Shown one piece after another: positions 61,787-64,000 of a stretch of DNA of 64,000 nt. Both the position numbers and the translations under genes were made by a program. The stretch is taken from the NCBI RefSeq assembly GCF_900188275.1, contig NZ_FZNY01000001.1, forward strand, positions 1,116,001-1,180,000. The letters run 5' to 3'. The stretch is from Dokdonia pacifica (GTDB lineage: Bacteria > Bacteroidota > Bacteroidia > Flavobacteriales > Flavobacteriaceae). A model generated the notes under the pieces. It worked only from the letters and a program-made list of their open reading frames with translations, was not told where the DNA came from and did no database searches. The stretch's first letter is position 1; each line of letters begins with the position of its first letter.

Positions 61787-61800
61787 GCTTTCGCGAAAGC
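61787..61800. repeat. palindromic repeat core, intergenic
   Basis: Exact core beginning at the base after the stop codon of the kinase/methyltransferase gene. The 5' extension is lost (TAA-GC instead of TAC-GC) because it is occupied by the stop codon. Confidence 0.95.
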
Positions 61801-61864
61801 GTAAAAAGAAGCTTTAGAATAGAATAAATTAAAAGCATTTAAAGACGATAAATAAGAACCCACA

Positions 61865-63310
61865 ATGGGACTCAAAGTTATTTTACTTTTTGCCTATGCA
61901 CTTATATCTGTTGCGTTATTTGTAACGTTTGACGGTGATATAGATGTGTGGTTTTCTTTCTTGATTAGTGCATTAGTTCTTGCGGGAATTACAGTCTATC
62001 ACATATTTGCAGAGCGAGTATATTCTCCTTTTATATCGGCATTTATAGTTTTTACTTTTTTGTTTTTTATAGTAGCACCCATGGTGCAGATTAATTCTTT
62101 TGAAGGGTTAAATCCTTCTTTTAGAAATAGATTTCCTTATGATAAAGATTTAGCGATTTATACAAATAACTTAATCGCTTTATTTAATGTTGTTTTCTTT
62201 ATAACGTACTTGTTTTTTAAGAAAAGTAAACGCATGGCTCGTGTTCCGGTATTTAAGGAAAGTTCCAAAAGAACAACACCGGTACTAATTGTTGTCATTG
62301 CTGTAGTTACAATTCTTGTGTTTTTAGGCAGTTATTCTTTTGTAATGGATGAATTAGGACGTCCGGCATGGAAGTCATCTGCATTTTCTGTGGTTGCATT
62401 TTTATTATGGAAAAAAGTATTCTTTTTATTACCATTTGCAGGAATTATATTGTGTTTTCAGTATTTCAGAAAAGAGAAAAAAAAGGCTGTAAACCTGGTT
62501 ACAATCTGTGCGGTATTTCTTTTTTTAGGATTGCTTCTTTTTTGGTTTAAAAACCCATTAGTTGAAAAAAGAAATGCTCTAGGCCCTCTATATATAAGCT
62601 TGTTTTTTCTAGCAGTACCTAAAATGTTTAATACAAATATTAAGACCCTATTCTTTCTATTTTTTACAATGATTGTGGCTTTTCCGCTTTCTGCCATACT
62701 TACACACTCTGAGGCTTCATTTCAAGAAATACTAGAGCAGCCTTCTATTATTTTTGATCATATGAAAGGAGGAGGTATTGCATCTGCATTTAATACCTTA
62801 AACTATGATGCATTTTCAAATATCATGGCCACGATGGATTATGTAAAAGAGTATGGCTTTTCTATGGGACATCAATTATTAAGTGCTTTTCTTTTCTTTG
62901 TTCCTAGAGGATTATGGGAAGATAAGCCTCTTTCTACAGGAGAGTTGGTAGGAAATCACCTTATAGACACGTATGATTTTACCTATAGTAACCTATCCAA
63001 TCCTTTGGTTTCAGAAGGATTTATAAACTTTGGTGTTGTGGGTGTTATTATTGCTCCTATATTACTTGCTATTGTGTTGGTAAGAGCTATTGCATGGTTA
63101 CAAAGTGATGATTATTTAAAGAAAATGATTGCTTTTTATTTAGCAATCCATTTAATTTTCTTGCTTAGAGGTGATTTTACAAATGGATACACCTACTACA
63201 TTGGAGCGTTTCTAGGAGTCGTTATAATCCCTAAATTTATAAGAACACTTTTAGAGTTTTTTATATATAAACAAAAAGTATGGAAACAAACAAAAGCCTT
63301 AGAGGAATAA
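61865..63310 (+). CDS. wzy: O-antigen/oligosaccharide repeat-unit polymerase (Wzy-like)
   Basis: A 481-aa polytopic membrane protein with about 11-12 hydrophobic segments and a long periplasmic loop (about residues 285-360, MKGGGIASAFNTLNYDAFSN ... VPRGLWEDKPLSTGELVG). The latter motif resembles O-antigen polymerases (P-R-x-x-W-x-x-K-P). It probably joins flipped repeat units. Wzy proteins diverge strongly, so the call rests on topology, motif and context. The following gene overlaps its end by 31 bp. Confidence 0.8.
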   Translation: MGLKVILLFAYALISVALFVTFDGDIDVWFSFLISALVLAGITVYHIFAERVYSPFISAFIVFTFLFFIVAPMVQINSFEGLNPSFRNRFPYDKDLAIYTNNLIALFNVVFFITYLFFKKSKRMARVPVFKESSKRTTPVLIVVIAVVTILVFLGSYSFVMDELGRPAWKSSAFSVVAFLLWKKVFFLLPFAGIILCFQYFRKEKKKAVNLVTICAVFLFLGLLLFWFKNPLVEKRNALGPLYISLFFLAVPKMFNTNIKTLFFLFFTMIVAFPLSAILTHSEASFQEILEQPSIIFDHMKGGGIASAFNTLNYDAFSNIMATMDYVKEYGFSMGHQLLSAFLFFVPRGLWEDKPLSTGELVGNHLIDTYDFTYSNLSNPLVSEGFINFGVVGVIIAPILLAIVLVRAIAWLQSDDYLKKMIAFYLAIHLIFLLRGDFTNGYTYYIGAFLGVVIIPKFIRTLLEFFIYKQKVWKQTKALEE

Positions 63311-64000
63311 AGATTGTCAAGATTACTATTGGTCTTCTTTTTGCTTTGGTGGTGTTGCCATCCAATTTAAAAGCGATTGCTATTTTGTTATTCGGAGTTG
63401 CAGTATTAGTTAATGCTTTGCAACGACCTTGGCATTTTGACAAGCGCTTCTTTATTACAAATGCGTTATTATATATTGTTATAGCAATCACCTATTTGTA
63501 TAGTTATGATATAGATTATGGGCAGCGAAAGCTGACACAAATGTCATCACTTATTGTATTTCCATTTGTATTTGCAATGCTTACAAAAACGGAAAGCAAA
63601 GAGATTTTTAAAAACCTTACTACCTATTTATGGATATATATAACAGGAGTTTTCTTATTTAATGTGATTCCTTTTATTTGGTTTTTTGCCACTCAGTATT
63701 CCTTTCCTGAAATGATGGAGCATTTTGCGACTGTACTTAGAGTCAAGATGGGTAAATACAGTATACACCCTATTTATTTATCGATGCACTGTAGTATTGC
63801 GATTTTATTTTCTTTCTATGTGCTTAGAGAGTTGCGGTCTAAAATTAAAATAGCTGCTATTTTAGGAATGGATATTACATTGGTGCTATTCCTATTGCTT
63901 TATGCGAAAAAAGGGCCGCTTATCGCGCTTATTATCGTGTTTTCATTATTTGTGGTTTTTCAGAGAAAACAAAAATTACTCAAGCCTTATTTACTAGCAA
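63280..64000 (+). CDS. O-antigen ligase/polymerase family membrane protein, 3' partial
   Basis: A reading frame open to the window end, starting at the ATG at 63280 inside the end of the polymerase gene (31-bp overlap). The visible 240 residues begin ETNKSLRGIKIVKITIGLLF and form several transmembrane segments (IAILLFGVAVLVNAL, FFITNALLYIVIAITYLY, LIVFPFVFAML, YLWIYITGVFLFNVIPFIWFF). They contain MGKYSIHPIYLSMHCSIAILF and a late LLLYAKKGPLIALIIVF, resembling the Wzy_C/WaaL family where S.. or ..R/KG.. motifs precede the catalytic loop. It would ligate or polymerise the glycan. The C-terminus is outside the window. Confidence 0.72.
   Translation, partial: METNKSLRGIKIVKITIGLLFALVVLPSNLKAIAILLFGVAVLVNALQRPWHFDKRFFITNALLYIVIAITYLYSYDIDYGQRKLTQMSSLIVFPFVFAMLTKTESKEIFKNLTTYLWIYITGVFLFNVIPFIWFFATQYSFPEMMEHFATVLRVKMGKYSIHPIYLSMHCSIAILFSFYVLRELRSKIKIAAILGMDITLVLFLLLYAKKGPLIALIIVFSLFVVFQRKQKLLKPYLLA

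Noticed and set aside
1-64000. Search for CRISPR arrays, rRNA operons, insertion sequences and prophage genes
   Set aside because: No regularly spaced direct repeats, rRNA sequence, transposase or phage structural genes were seen; the dispersed palindrome is not regularly spaced.

Overview
The window is a stretch of chromosome from a member of the Flavobacteriaceae (Bacteroidota), most likely a marine genus close to Dokdonia; the family call is secure, the genus is inference. The sequence is AT-rich. Secreted proteins carry the C-terminal sorting domain of the type IX secretion system (T9SS), lipoproteins have short lipoboxes, Shine-Dalgarno sites are weak, and many genes have the Bacteroidota -7 promoter box TAnnTTTG shortly upstream. 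Nearly all genes are core chromosomal genes. No phage, transposase, integrase or CRISPR array was seen.

Layout. 1-2.7 kb: two tandem paralogous soluble PAS histidine kinases (the first cut by the window edge) and a single-domain response regulator. 2.9-9.0 kb: lipoproteins, rnpA, a C-terminal processing protease, a tandem OmpA-domain protein, a fatty acid hydroxylase-family protein, an ElaA-type acetyltransferase and rpiB. 9.05-9.9 kb: a gene-poor AT-rich gap with a cluster of DnaA-box-like 9-mers (candidate oriC). 10-23 kb: T9SS cargo proteins, rnr, an M1 aminopeptidase lipoprotein, a LysE exporter, tRNA-Cys, folB and small proteins. 22.7-33 kb: glnS with a C-terminal extension, an MBOAT/SGNH O-acetylation pair, an SPFH protein, gltX, a cysteine-rich peptide gene with a double-glycine-like leader, and alkB. 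33-41 kb: a YwqK/TonB protein, a DUF4175-like giant, ybeY, and mnmG surrounded by three exact parS-like sites. 41-55 kb: lipoproteins, OmpH, DoxX, holB, pgk, a LysM transglycosylase, DUF4837, tatA, an M23 peptidase, a GH3 protein and a DUF6909-like protein. 55.8-64 kb: a surface polysaccharide operon (chain-length regulator, gmd, fcl, flippase, kinase-like/methyltransferase fusion, polymerase, ligase) running off the window.

The most striking feature is a dispersed perfect palindrome with core GCTTTCGCGAAAGC, extended to TACGCTTTCGCGAAAGCGTA in most intergenic copies. Seventeen exact cores lie in 64 kb. Seven are between genes and ten are inside genes; nine of those ten are read in the same frame as Ala-Phe-Ala-Lys-Ala. 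One copy forms the signal-peptidase site of a lytic transglycosylase. The repeat resembles a Flavobacteriaceae counterpart of highly iterated palindromes such as cyanobacterial HIP1 or of DNA uptake sequences, and its function cannot be told from this window. The parS trio near mnmG and the DnaA-box-like cluster at 9.2-9.6 kb both suggest that the window is close to the replication origin.
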